DNA of 64,000 bases. Source: Fremontodendron californicum. Lineage: Eukaryota; Streptophyta; Magnoliopsida; Malvales; Malvaceae. Below, piece by piece: positions 24,531 through 36,902 of this stretch. The notes beneath the pieces are model-generated. The model ran no database searches, was not told the origin of the DNA, and was given only the letters and a program-made list of their open reading frames with translations. Location: NCBI GenBank assembly GCA_030761205.1, contig JAULJL010000005.1, positions 11,867,501 to 11,931,500 on the forward strand, written 5' to 3'. How positions within the stretch are numbered: the first letter of the stretch is position 1; every line of letters begins with the position of its first letter. Made by a program: the position numbers and the translations under genes.

Positions 24531-26585
24531 TTAATTTTTTTACATTTTGTACTACCTGAGCCATTGAAAATAAACATCAATTACATTTAATATGAATAAT
24601 TCTAATTTTGAAAAATTTTAAACTTTCAAATAAAATTGGCAAAACAATCTAATGATCTTAAATCAAAATATAATTAATACCAAATGAGCATAAAAGTTTT
24701 ACAAATAAATCACTTAAATAAGCATAATAAAAGAGATAAATTAAATTATAAAAATTTAAATTAACACATAAAATAAAAAATATATAGAATATAAAATTAT
24801 ATTTAAAATAAAAAATATAATGAAAGGCAACTTCAAAAACAAATTCATCCACTCCTAAAATGACCCAAAATTTGATTCTCAATCTCTAGCATAAAATGTA
24901 AAATTTACTCTTAAGTATTTATCAAATTCCTTATGTATCTTTTGTGAAAACATGTCACCACCGCATTATTAAATTTGTTCCAGAGTTGGGTTATTTATTT
25001 GAATTAGTGAATTTGTCAATTGGGCCAGATCTGAGATAGGATATTTCAAACTCGAGGTGGCCCGATCCAACCCGAATTATTATTTAATCAATAAAAATTA
25101 TTTTTATTTAAATTTTATTATAAAATATAAAAATAAGTTTTTAATATATTTTAAATGATAAAACAGGATTTTCAGGATCGATGGCTAGCATCATATTTTA
25201 TGATAGATTATGTAAAAATAATACAAATTTTTTTTTTTTTTGGAATTGGAATAATTTGCATATCAAATTAATCTTACTATTTTAATAAGAAATACATATA
25301 TCAATTATTGAATTAAATGTTAAAATACATAAAAAAATATAAGCTTCAAATATTAATAAATTTTCCACTTTTAATTTCGTTAAATTTTTTTATTATACTT
25401 TTAATTTTGTTAATTATTTACATAAAAATATAAAAAAATTATTTTCAGTTAATAAAATATTCTCATTAAAATATTTTTCGTTAAAGTATTTTTAAAAAAA
25501 ATAATTTCATTACTTTTTTAAACAATAAAATAAAAATATAATAATAAATTTGCTATTTACATTAACGGAATATTTCATGAAATATTTTTATTTTTGTTAC
25601 TTTTTGAACAATTAACAAATTAAAATTACAATAACAAAATTTTAAAAAATTTAAAAAATGAAAAATTTAATAAAATAAAATTACAATAACCAAATTCAAA
25701 ATCAAAACCATAATATAACGATGAATTTCACTTATTCTTTAATCTCCAAATGCTTTTCAAATATTTTCTTCTTATTTTATTTTCTTCTTTCTTATTTAAT
25801 TTGCTAACTTCTTAGGCTCCCTTGGAACCTGCCGAAGTCCCAGTGCGGGGCAATGTTTGGGAAACAACCCACTAGTGCGTTGGGATCTTTCCCCCGCATG
25901 GGAGGCTTTTTTTCACTGCACCATTAGGGTCCAATGAAAAAATTAACCTCTACTGGAGGTTTTTTTACAAATATGCCCATAGCTTTTTTCTTTTTGATTC
26001 TTTTTTACCCTCAAGGTTATAGTGTAGGGACAAAAATGTCCCTGCCACTTGTAGCCTTAATTTTATTTATTTAAATAATTTTAAATAAATTATTTATATA
26101 TTTAATTAATAATTATTTTTTATTTTAAAATATGTAAATAAATATTATTTATTTTAATTTTATTAATTATTAATTATTTATTAACTTTTCAAATATGTTA
26201 TAAATTTTTTTATACACATTTTAATCAAATGCTTTTTATGATCATTTTATCTTTTCACTACAATTAATCTCACCGTTATCGCTGCTTTTGAACTCAAACA
26301 CATATCTCACCACTGATTTTAATCTTATCGTTACAATATCTAATATCACTATTACAATAACTAATCTCACTCTTAATTATTTTTAATTTCACTTAAATCA
26401 ATTTCACAAACCATCCAAATGAAACCTTATATTCTATGCATGGTTCATTGACACCTGTCGGTATGCCACCTTGCCTTGCCTCCACGTTTCACTTCTCATG
26501 CAAAAGCAGCTTTACCAGCAGTTCGATCATCCCAAGTCCCAACACAAATTTGGTCTCAATTTCTCTCAATCTCTGAACACCTGAA
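24531..26585. other. AT-rich intergenic and promoter side of the seipin gene
   Basis: No gene. A more GC-rich block at about 25815-25960 is unlike its surroundings, but I could not link it to a family. The last 150 bp before the ATG (CTCAATTTCTCTCAATCTCT) look like a pyrimidine-rich 5' UTR. Confidence 0.4.
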
Positions 26586-29500
26586 ATGGAGGAGCAAGAA
26601 CCAGAAGTAGAAGCTTTCTACGTTATACCAAAACCAGCTGACTGGTTCACTAGCTTATTATTTCTTCAAGCTGATATCCTTTACCACTGTTTCATCACTC
26701 TTTCTTCCCCTTTCTTCACCCTCTTCTCGCTAGCCTTAGAGTCCTACAACCGTGCTGAAGAGATAACAGCCAGGGTCGAAACGGCGGTTCAAAAGGTCCC
26801 TTCTAAGATCACCCATGATAGCGCCGTCATGCTGAAGAGAGTTGGGTTGGGACTTCTGGGAGCTGCTCAAGTGTGCATGGTGTTGGTTTTGGTGATGGTT
26901 TTGGCTGCTTTGGTGGGAATTGGGTTGGTGCAACTTTGGATGGAGGAGCCTGTTTTTGTTAGAGAAAAAGTGTTCTTTGATTACACTGAGGTGAATCCTA
27001 AGGCTGTGTTTTGTTTTAGTGGTGATGGGTTTGATGGCAGCTGTTATAGGAAGAGACAGATGGCTGTTCCAGTTGGTCATACATTCCATGTTTATTTGGT
27101 TCTTTTGATGCCTGAATCTGATTTCAACAGGCATATTGGGGTCTTTCAGGTATTCCAATTTTATTTCTGAGTTCTTTGATTTTTGATGAATTTATAGATC
27201 AATTCAGTACTCTGTTTATCTAGTTTTCTTCTCACCCCCAACTGATAGTGTTTTTAAGTTTCAATTAAAATTTTATATCTAGAATGAATGGAAAAAGAGG
27301 GGTAATTGTTCAAATGTTGAGAACAATAGAAATTCAATGGAGATTTCGGACATAGGATAAATATTTGTTAAAATTTTACTGATACTATATTCATTTTCAT
27401 TTTGTAGTCAAACTTATGTTACCCAGATTTTTTATTTTTCCTAAAATATGTGTACAAATATATAGTCGAATATCGGTATGGGTATAATCTTTCAAATATA
27501 TAAAAAATTAAAAAAAATTTAGTATACCTATGTCGGACACATACACGTATCTGATACTCACTTGAGTTCGAGTCTGGATAACATAGGATAACATAGGTCA
27601 AAACTAATACTATGTTAATCAGAAGAGGCTTGGGGACTTGCTATGATGGGTGCTGCCGTGCTGGTAGCAAAAACAAATATTGAACAGAACATATCAAGAT
27701 TAGAACCAAACAAAAAACAGAAGACAACGAATCATAACGTTTAAGATTCTCTTTCCAATTGTTACACTAACACTAGGCAAGCTTCAAGCGTAGAAAGGAA
27801 CATCACAATTTGAAATGAAAAATTCATGCATTGATCTCTATCGTAACTTCTGCATTTCAGCTTTTCCTTCATGTTTATATTCTAAAATTGTCATTGTTTG
27901 GAGGAAAGATGAAAGTTCCTAACTCATCCAAATTCCTCTAGATTCGCACCTATTCCCACACTAAAAAAACAGAAATAAGATTATAGTAAGTATAATATTT
28001 TAAACATTTGCTAATATTATGCTATTGAATCTCAGATTTCAAACATTTTGTTTGGACAATGTAAAGAAAAGATAGACTATGTTATCCAGGCTCACCCGTG
28101 AGTGTCGGATACGGATATGTGTTCAATACGGGTATGCTCAAACTTTTTTTAAGTTTTTTTATATATCTGGAGAATCATACCCCATACTCATGTCCAAATA
28201 TGTGTTGAACACAAGTACTTTAAAAAAAATGAAGAGTCCGGATAACATAGAAGATAGAACTAATAAGGGATAATGTCATGAATAACCCCTGAAGTTTATC
28301 AAATTTGTTAATATGGTACCTGTACTTTAAAAATGTCTATTTTGGTACTTAACGTTTTCACTCGTGCTATTGTAATACCTGTCAGTAACACCGTTAAATA
28401 TTGATGATGTGGCTTTTGTATCCAATAAAAACTTGACACGTGACACCATATAATGATGTCATGTGTATTACCCAAAAAATGTATTATTTTAATTCAAAAA
28501 TAAAAATTATATTTTTTTTACACGTGGCACCACATAGTGATGTCACGTGTAATAATAAAAAATTTATTATTTTATTTTATTTTAATTTAATTTTTTATTT
28601 TTTTCTCTCTCCATCTTTTAATTTTAATAAATATTTTTAACAAAAATTAAAATAACAAAATATTTTAATTTAATATTTTAATATTTTTTGTAATTTTAAA
28701 AAATATATATTTTAAATATTTTTTAAAAAATTTCAGATAGTATAAATTTTAACAAGCAATTTTAAAATATTTTATATTTTAAAAATAATTTTAGTTAAAT
28801 ATTTAAATATTTTAATTTTTAAAATTTTTTAAGAAAAGAATATTTAAAATTTAAAAATATAATTTTAAAATTTTAATATATATATATATATTTTTAAAAT
28901 TAGATATTAATTTCTATTTTTAAAATTTTTTTTTACAAAAATTCAGATATTAATTTCTAAAAAATCAAGTGTTGTCACGTGTCATCACCTGATTGGTCAA
29001 TGCCACATCATCATCTATATTTAATGGTGTTAGGTCAAAGTACCACATTGATACACGGTTTGATAGTACATGTATCAAATTGAATATTTTTAAAGTATAA
29101 GTACCACATTGATAAATTTGATAAACTTCAGGACTATTCATGACATTATCCCAACTAATAAGTAAAAGGTCTAGCATCACTGTTTTTGTTGTTGATATAG
29201 CTAATGTTAAGCATTTCAATCCAAAATCTCTGGCAAAAAGATGCTGTGTTATTCTCTTATTGCTTAGGTGGTTATAAAGCATGTAATCAACCGTAGAATC
29301 CAACAAACATGGTTTTCTTTGAGCCTATACAAGGGGGTGCCTATACCTTTTCTATCTATACTCATGTTCATGTATTACCAGTGTTTTACATGCTTCTTTT
29401 TTCTGTCATAGTTCATCAATAGATAGCAGATTTGCAAACCAAAGAAAGAAGCCTTTAGAAACTTCTATTTATTTATTTCTGTGTTGTAAATGAAAGTATA

Positions 29501-30613
29501 ACTTCCAAGGTGCATATTACTGACACGGCTCTATGTCCTTAATTTTACTCACAAAGTCATGGAAAAAGGTAGTGCAACTTTTCTTAATCTCTACCTTGAG
29601 TTTTTATATATCGGAGTTGGGGATAGTTTAGTATATAACAAGGTTTTAAGAACTTGATGAATCTCACTATATCAAGATCTTTACGATGCTTATTCAAATA
29701 AGTACAAACCTTGAAATAACTAGACAAAAAATAGCTATAGATTGCAGAAGTGGGTGTTGATAACTAATGCTTTGTTGAGATGAGACATATCTCTATCAGT
29801 ATAAACATGGTTTGGTTGAATTCTTTGGGAGTTGTTCTGTTTCTATCTAGCAACTACCTGCCCTGTTCTAACGTCCACTGCATGATGTCTGTAAATGGGT
29901 TGTTTCTCATATATTTGTTTGATCAGTTGACTGCAGAACTGTTATCAACTAATGGAAATGTAATTGCCAAGTCTAGCCAGCCTATCATGTTGTGCTTTAG
30001 AAGCCTACCGGTTCGACTTGCACGAACATTTCTCATGGGTATACCTCTCTTACTTGGAATTTCAAGTGAGACACAAAAGATAAAGATTGAGATATTGAGA
30101 TATAAAGAAGGACATCCCAGAAGTGAAGCTGTTAGGGTAATTTTGGCTCCGAGGGCGGGGACTTCATCGCTTCCACAGTTGTACGAAGCTGAAATCATTA
30201 TGAACTCACAGTTACCATGGACAAAACAATTGGTGCACAATTGGAAGTGGACATTGTATGTGTGGACATCTCTCTACGTATACATCTTGTTCCTCGTAGT
30301 TCTCATTGGCTGCTTTAGACCACTATTCTTTCCGTCGGCAACATCAGGTTTCAGTAACCGACATGAAAGAGATGCAGGGGTAGAGGAATCGAAAGAACCA
30401 CTAATCAGTTGCAGAAATGATCAGAATGAGGTTTCTGATCTAATAAGTAAATGGCACCATAGCAGACGAAAGCGAAAGGCGATCTTTCTGAACAAGGATT
30501 TCTCAGATATTGCTGGCTCATCAGCATCAAGCATGAGCCTAACTAGGGAAGATAAGAGCACGGTCATTGAAGAGGATGTGGGAGACTCAGAATCAGTATG
30601 TTTAGGTGGTTGA
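26586..30613 (+). CDS. SEIPIN1: Seipin (SEIPIN1-like), lipid-droplet assembly protein, two exons
   Basis: Exon 1 (26586-27149) and exon 2 (29927-30613) join in phase 0 at FQ/LTAELL to give 416 residues. Seipins are ER membrane proteins that form rings at ER-lipid droplet contacts and organise triacylglycerol droplet formation. Visible features are a short cytosolic N-terminus, a first membrane segment about 86-118 (GLLGAAQVCMVLVLVMVLAA), the lumenal seipin fold about 125-290 with the conserved MPESDFNRHIGVFQ, SQPIMLCFRSLPVRLARTFL and ETQKIKIEILRYKEG blocks, and a second membrane segment about 297-320. A polar, basic C-tail (SRRKRK about 370) follows. The short N-terminus matches the SEIPIN1 type rather than the N-extended SEIPIN2/3 type. 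The single 2777 bp intron holds three transposable elements. The in-frame reading past exon 1 stops after six codons, supporting the donor at 27150. Confidence 0.94.
27415..27596. mobile_element. hAT-like MITE, copy 3, in the seipin intron
   Basis: Starts TTATGTTACCCAG (first base changed) and ends GGATAACATAG, with the end duplicated (GATAACATAG twice at 27577-27596). Flanks share GTCAAA, an eroded duplication. Orientation is opposite to copies 1, 2 and 4 judged by the GGATACGGG-like interior. Confidence 0.7.
28077..28250. mobile_element. hAT-like MITE, copy 4, in the seipin intron
   Basis: A 174 bp copy begins CTATGTTATCCAGGCTC and ends CCGGATAACATAG. It has a perfect 8 bp duplication AAGATAGA (28069-28076 and 28251-28258). 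Confidence 0.88.
28267..29152. mobile_element. Non-autonomous Mutator-like element in the seipin intron
   Basis: An 886 bp AT-rich element has long inverted ends: GGGATAATGTCATGAATA at the left and its inverse TATTCATGACATTATCCC at the right. The arms match well for about 70 bp and weakly for nearly 200 bp. It is flanked by a perfect 9 bp duplication AACTAATAA (28258-28266 and 29153-29161). Long arms plus a 9 bp duplication indicate the Mutator superfamily. No transposase. Confidence 0.88.
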
Positions 30614-30664
30614 GTGAAGTATTTTCCTTAGAATGGTTCTTGTTTGTATCATACTCTCAACAGT

Positions 30665-30670
30665 AATAAA
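30665..30670 (+). terminator. Candidate poly(A) signal of the seipin gene
   Basis: AATAAA lies about 50 bases after the stop codon. Plant signals are loose, so this is tentative. Confidence 0.4.
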
Positions 30671-32484
30671 CCTAAATAGACTTCATTATGATCCTATCTA
30701 TGATCCCTCATCACAAAATGCATATTTACTTGCTTTAGGTTTTAGTTTTAAAGAAGATGTCACACAATCTTTGTTATTTTCACCTATGTTTGCTTTGATT
30801 TGAGGACTTTCCTTGGTCCTTCTCGGTAAGCCTTCTTTGTTTTTCCTTTAAAGAAAAAAAGATTAAATAATGTACTATGCTTCAGATTGAAAAAAAACTA
30901 ATAATGAAACACTTATCACCCTTTTGCAGTATTTCAGTAAACCTTGAGAATTTTTGCTGTGAACATAACTGGATTGCAAATAAGTATAGATTGGTTTTTG
31001 CTGCAGAATTTGTTTTAGTAACCTTTAAAATCACTGAAACAATAACAAGTATACATAAAGATCAATAAAATAAAAACTATGAAAAATGATGATTTACAGT
31101 GATCTTATCTACAAAATAAATTGTATAGATTTGATTGTATAATTTCAGGTTCATTACAATGATCTTAGAAATGGAGAATTTCTACATGACACCATTCAAT
31201 GATAAAATTGTAGTGAGGCGTAGTAGGCCTTTGCAAGGGTTACCACTTCTACTGCATGGAGGGTGGCCTCTTTGTCTTAAGGACAAAGGCAACAGGATGT
31301 GGATAAGCTCCATAGGGGTATGTTTTTCCTAGCTTGATGTATGGATATTGCCCAAGAAGCACATTTAGGATTAGCAGAAAGGTTGCATGTTTTGCAGCAG
31401 TATACTTGGGTTTAAAGCACATGAGAGAAGATGCAAATGAGCATAGTTCTTCAGTGTAGCACTCTTCAAACTATGCCCCAGAAGCACATTTAAGCCCCTT
31501 AGAATTAAACCCAAATGTGCTTAACATTTAGGATTAACAAAATATTTTTAAACCCAAAACATAGAATGTTTGTTGCGGCTTAACATCACATGTCTTCATA
31601 TTAAACATCAGGGAGAGAGGAGAGAAGCTCAATAACACATGAGCTTACATTAATTATATGAAGTTGGTATTTTGTTGGAGTAATGGGTTTTTGTTCTTGT
31701 TAGGACTGACAGCCTATATGGTATAGATTTGTTAAGCCCAAGTAAATTCATGCCATTATCTTACATCTTGGACATTTAGCATTTGATTTTGTTGCTTTTT
31801 AACTGATTTAGTGATAATAAGACTATTTATTTTTGCATGGTCTATAGTTTTGTTTGAGATTTCATGCTCAAATGCAATGACTTGCATTTTATGTGTCAAA
31901 TCCTTTTGGTCTCAATTTAATACACATATGTCAATTTGATAGAATCTTTTTGGTGTAGGAGATGCTTTTTTTTTTTTTGTGTGATTAACTTTACAAATTC
32001 AAAGGTTGATTTTTTTATTTTATTTAAATTTTATGGTGTTAAGCTTTCAAAACCTTTCAATTTCTAATGTAATTGTGGTTTATATACAGGTAAGGATCTG
32101 GATCTTTGATAAAAAATGACACCTTCTAAAGCCACCATTCTATCTCGAAAAAATGAGTGTATTTTACGGATTTATTGAAAACTGCTAAAAGAAATAGACA
32201 AGATCTATTTTAAAAGAAACTTGCAGTCCATAGGCTACCAAAATACTTTGGAAAATAAGCTTTTACAAAATGTTGGGTTTTAGATGTTGTCATAAGATTA
32301 AGGTACTACATTCTTCAATTAATTAAATTTTGTTTGATACATTAGATGTAATATTTAAGATTAAAATATAAACTTCTTTGATCACTTTGTATAAGAATAT
32401 TTTGTAAAGAAGAAGATAATCATCAATCTTGAATATATAGATTAATTGAACTGAAAATTTTGTACCATCATACATTTAACAATG
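30671..32484. other. Intergenic, no gene recognised
   Basis: Open frames at 30877-31068 and 31135-31332 show no family resemblance. The segment may partly belong to the Helitron whose possible 3' end follows. Confidence 0.4.
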
Positions 32485-32517
32485 GATTCCCGCAGCGAAG
32501 TGCGGGTTCCATTCTAG
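32485..32517 (+). mobile_element. Candidate Helitron 3' end
   Basis: A GC-rich hairpin (CCCGCA, six-base loop GCGAAG, TGCGGG) is followed by TTCCATT and CTAG. This resembles a Helitron terminus, but the next base is A rather than the usual T and no 5' end was found. Confidence 0.4.
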
Positions 32518-32551
32518 ATCTTATAAATGATGATGACAGCGAAATTATTCT

Positions 32552-35500
32552 TGTAAACACAAGGTAAGTTTCTTCCTTCAACTTTTCGGAATGCAAAGAA
32601 TTTTCCTTTATTTCACATATGGGTCTCCAAGACTTTTATTCGGAAGTCAATATGAAAAATTGAACCTGAAAAAAGTCAACTTCAAAAAAGTGAATCTCAA
32701 AAAGTCAACCACTAAAAAAGTCAACTGTTAGGGAAAATCAAGATTGGAAGGTGAATTGAATAATGGTGAAAGAATTTTGATAATCGGAGATCTACAATTG
32801 AAGGTAGAGAGGTGGAAAGTCAAATTGCAAAATTCAGTGTAGGAGAAAAGTATTGAATTTTTAAATTTGAAGAAAAGTACGTAAATGATCAAATCGAATG
32901 AAATTGAAATCTGAAATTAAAGATGATCAATAAAAGGAGATATCTCAAGGTCCAATTCCATCAAGAGGGATCAATCGGAAGAAGAAGTGGACAAAATTGG
33001 AAATTGCCATTTTTGAGAAAAATGAAAAATTGGCAAATTTGGGAAAAAGTGTATAAATGATCAAATTGGACAAAATTGGAGGTTCAAAATGGAAAAAGAC
33101 CTATAAATAAGGATATTGGAAGGTCCAATTTGAAGTGGAGGTGAAGGAAGAATCGATTTGAAGAGAAAAAAGAAAATAAGGATTTAGTGGTTAAATAGAA
33201 AATTTTGCAAATTTGGGGAAAATTATAAAGATGGTCCAATTCGTTAAAATTGAAGTCTCTGGTTGGTAAATAAAAAATAAATATGGATATTTGAAGTTCC
33301 AATTTGAAGTGGATCCAAAGGAAGAGCCGATTGGAGGAGAAACTGGAAAATCGAGAAAATTTCCAATTTTGAAGAAAAAGTTAAAAACTAAATCGGAGAG
33401 GAATTCGGATATAAAAATTGGGAAAAATCAGTCCAACTCCAATTCAATATATGAAAAAAGGCAATGGAAAAAGAAAATCCGGAAGATTGGCCCGTTTGGA
33501 GTAAAACCGAGATTTCAAGGGCTAAAGGACAATTTTGGAAAATCCAGAAAAAATAGAATCCGAGCTCGAAAAATTACGAAACTCTCCAAAATTGAGTTTT
33601 AGGATGGACAAAAGGAAATGAGAAGAAAAAACCCAAAATTGGGGCTGAAACACAAATATGCTAAATTCGGGGAACTAATCCGCAATTTTAGAGAAAAAAT
33701 CTGGGAAAATAGAAAACGAGCTCAGAAAATTATGAAAACTTCTAGAACTGAGTTTTATATTGGATAGGATTAATTGGAGAAGAAAAATCTGAAAAAGGGG
33801 CTGAAATGAAAATAGGCAAAGTTCGGGGGACTAATCTGCAATTTTAGAGAAAAATCCGGAAAAAATAGAAAATGAGCTCAGAAAATTATGAAAACCTCCA
33901 GAACTGAGTTTTATATTGGATATGACGGATTGGAAAAGAAAAATCTAAAATTGGGGTCCATTTGCAAATAGATCAAGTTTGAGGGCCAAAATATAATTTT
34001 ACTGACAAAATCGAAAAGGACAATTTTGCAAATTAAAAAAGAGGAATGGCCTGGAATTTTTCAGGCCATTTTCAGCCAACTCATAGAGAGGAAGGGAGAG
34101 GATTGATCAACTTGATTCAACAAGATTAGGTAGCAAGATGACATTTTTAACATGAAGGACAAGATTCTCCACTATTTGCCTATGTGGCACTCTTAGCCAA
34201 TAAGAAGTGAATAAGACTCTTAATTTAAGGAAAACATCATGCAAAAAGGGGACAAAAACCCTTAATTTAAGAAAAGCATAATGCAAAAAGGGAACAAGAA
34301 ATAGTCATGTGGCAAAGGTGTTGGGAGAGCATGCAAAGCATGACTAAAGGCTAAGAAAAAAGATGAGCACATTCTCTACAAAGAGACCAATTTGCCAAGG
34401 CTTTGGGGAGGGGGGAGGGAAATTCATTTTTAAGGAGGCTATTCACTACATTTTGAAGGCAAGGGCAGTAGCTTAAAAAACTCTTGAAGAAAAAAGAAAA
34501 GAAGAGAAAAAGAGGGAGAAAGGAAGAGGAATTAGAGAGCTTGGAAAAGCTTTGCTAGGTAGTCATTTTTTCTCTATTTTTGATTTATTTTCTTTGATTT
34601 CATGATCTCTTTTTCTTCTTTTCCATGTGATTGTCAACTTTATTTGTTTGAATAAAATGTTTCCAAAATAAATTTCCAAAAGGTATTCTTCTATTCTCTA
34701 CAAAATAACAAAGTTTGCAAAATTTTCTCTACAATTTTTGGCCATGCTTGTCTTTTGCTTGAGTTTCTTGCTTGCATGTTGATTGTGGGTTTCACTATTG
34801 TGGTAAGATAGATTTTCTCCTTTGATCTTCTTTTAAAAAAAAAGAAATAAAAAGGTTTGAGAAGCTTGAGGATCTTGGTTTTACCAAGTGATTTTGGTTA
34901 GGTAGGACTATGTCCAAAGAACCAACCATTGAGCCAACCTTGATTTTTCCTTGTTTATTTATTTATTTTTATTTTTTAGCTCATGATTGATCATTTTCAT
35001 ATGTTTGTTTGCTGGAAAATCATGCATTCATATCATTCTCAACTTGATTTTTGGCTAAGACCAACCAATGGTCTATAGCCAAAGTCTCTTGTGCAAACTA
35101 GTTAAAAAAATGATGATTTGTAAATTGGATAATTTGATTTGGTCAATATTCTTACTAGGTATTTTTGGTCCGAATTTAAAACTGATTTTTCCTCATAGAT
35201 TTCATCATGTTTTAAGTCAAAACTAATTTTTCCAGAATTTTTAGAATTTTTTTTCAAAGGTAAAAAAATGGTTTTCGGTAGAGCAGTCTTTAACTACTAT
35301 TCTGATTTTGGGCAATATTCTTCCTAGGTATTTTTGGTCTGAATTTAAAGATAATTTTTCCTCATATATTTTCTCATGTTTTAAGTCAAAATTAATTTTT
35401 CCAAAATTTTTATAATTTTTTTCAAGGGTAAAAAAATGGTTTTTCGTAGAGCAGTCTTTAGCTAGTATTCTGTTTTTAAGACCACTTTGGCCTAGGTATT

Positions 35501-36902
35501 TTTGGTCCGATTTTAAAACGTACTTGTACTCAAAAAGACCGTCATGTCTCAAGTCAAAACTAACTTTTCCAGAATTTTTAGAATTTTTATTCATGGGTAA
35601 AAAAAATAGTTTTCTAAAACTGGTTTTTGGAGTCAGAATGAGTTTTTTCTAAACTAGCAAATTTCTGATTTTATTTGTAAAAGAGTGGGGATGATTGGAG
35701 TCATTAGCTACTTCCTAAAGGATGTTTTCTATGTTATCTCAAGGATAAAAATTGGTTTTACAAAGATTTGGTCATGGGTAGTTAATCCGGGTTTCAGAAT
35801 TTGTATTTTTCTTAATCCGAGCCCAAAATCATTCAACTTAGAAATACAATTTAAGTTTCTTTCAAAGATAGTCGGACACCTTTTTTAGGTGTACGGATGT
35901 CCTTACTTCAAGGGAGAAACACATTTTCATGCATTGCATATTTTAAAATGTTTTTATTTAATTTAGTGTAAAAATGTAATTTTCGGTTTCCTAAACATTT
36001 GGCGAGAATTAGTTCCTAATCTTTGTCGGGTTTGCCGGGGAGGTTAGGAAATTATTCAACGCACGTGTTTATGGAATTGAAAGGTATGGTTTTCATTTTA
36101 CTCAGAATCATGTAAATGTCATATGAAAGAATTATTTTCCAAGATTTTCCGACATATGCCATTTATGTGATTCCTCACATGAAAAATCAATTTCAAAATG
36201 AGGATGTGACCATATTCCATGATCATGCATATTCCATGATATCTACATTTGTCATCTTAAGTATGCAACTTCTATGTTTATGAATATTCCTTGTTGATGT
36301 CATTTTATATTCATGTTGTGACCATGATGTGATTATAAATATTCTAGGATGCTATCATTTTGTGATTGTTGCCTATATGTTCTCTTTGTTTGCCATGTCA
36401 TGATTTGTTTTGCTATGCCAGAATAAGATTTTGCCATATGAAGCATGCTATGTCATTAATTCTTTTGCCATGTCAAGCATGCCATGTCATTCATTCTTTT
36501 GGCCATGTCATTTAGATTTTTGCCATGTCAAGCGTGCAATGTCATTAATTCTTCTGCCATGTCATAATAGGATTTTCCATGTCAAGCATGCCATGTCATT
36601 AATTCTTTTGGCCATGTCATTTAGATTTTGCCATGTCAAGCATGCCATGTCATATAATAGGATTTGCCATGTCAAGCATGCCATGCCATTCTTTCTTTTG
36701 GCCATGTTATTAATTCTTTTGCCATGTCAAGCATGCTATGTCATTAATTCTTGTCATATCATTTAGATTTTGCCATGTCAAGCATGCCATGTCATTCATT
36801 CTTTTTGCTATGTCATTCAGATTTTGCAATGTCAAGCATGCCATGTCATTAATTCTTTTGCCATGTCATAATAAATGTTTGCAATGCCATGATAATTGTA
36901 CA
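32552..36902 (+). repeat. Outer element 5' LTR, first part
   Basis: Starts TGTAAACACAAGGTAAG, apparently the family start TGTAGACACC with an internal deletion before AGGTAA. It runs parallel to the solo LTR at 10957 (same AAGTCAACCACTAAAAAAGT block near the start and repeated long purine-rich stretches). Four AGTCAA W-box motifs occur at 32645-32724. It breaks at 36902, where the inner element begins; GTACA (36898-36902) is the duplicated target. Confidence 0.8.
36380..36895 (+). repeat. CCATGTCAAGCATG tandem repeats in the outer LTR
   Basis: About 60 bp degenerate units repeat GCCATGTCAAGCATGCCATG and TCATTAATTCTTTTG. The open frames over it are artefacts. The inner element inserted at the right end of this block. 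Confidence 0.7.

Noticed and set aside
25815..25960. GC-richer block as an exon or RNA gene
   Set aside because: No open frame, no splice-supported exon and no recognisable RNA fold; left unassigned.
26736..27158. 140-codon antisense frame
   Set aside because: Shadow of seipin exon 1.
31135..31332. 65-codon frame downstream of seipin as a small gene
   Set aside because: No family resemblance and AT-rich surroundings without supporting exon structure.
33291..33602. 103-codon Lys-rich open frame in the outer LTR
   Set aside because: Low-complexity AAA/GAA-rich LTR sequence with no homologue recognised and no counterpart frame kept in the solo LTR.
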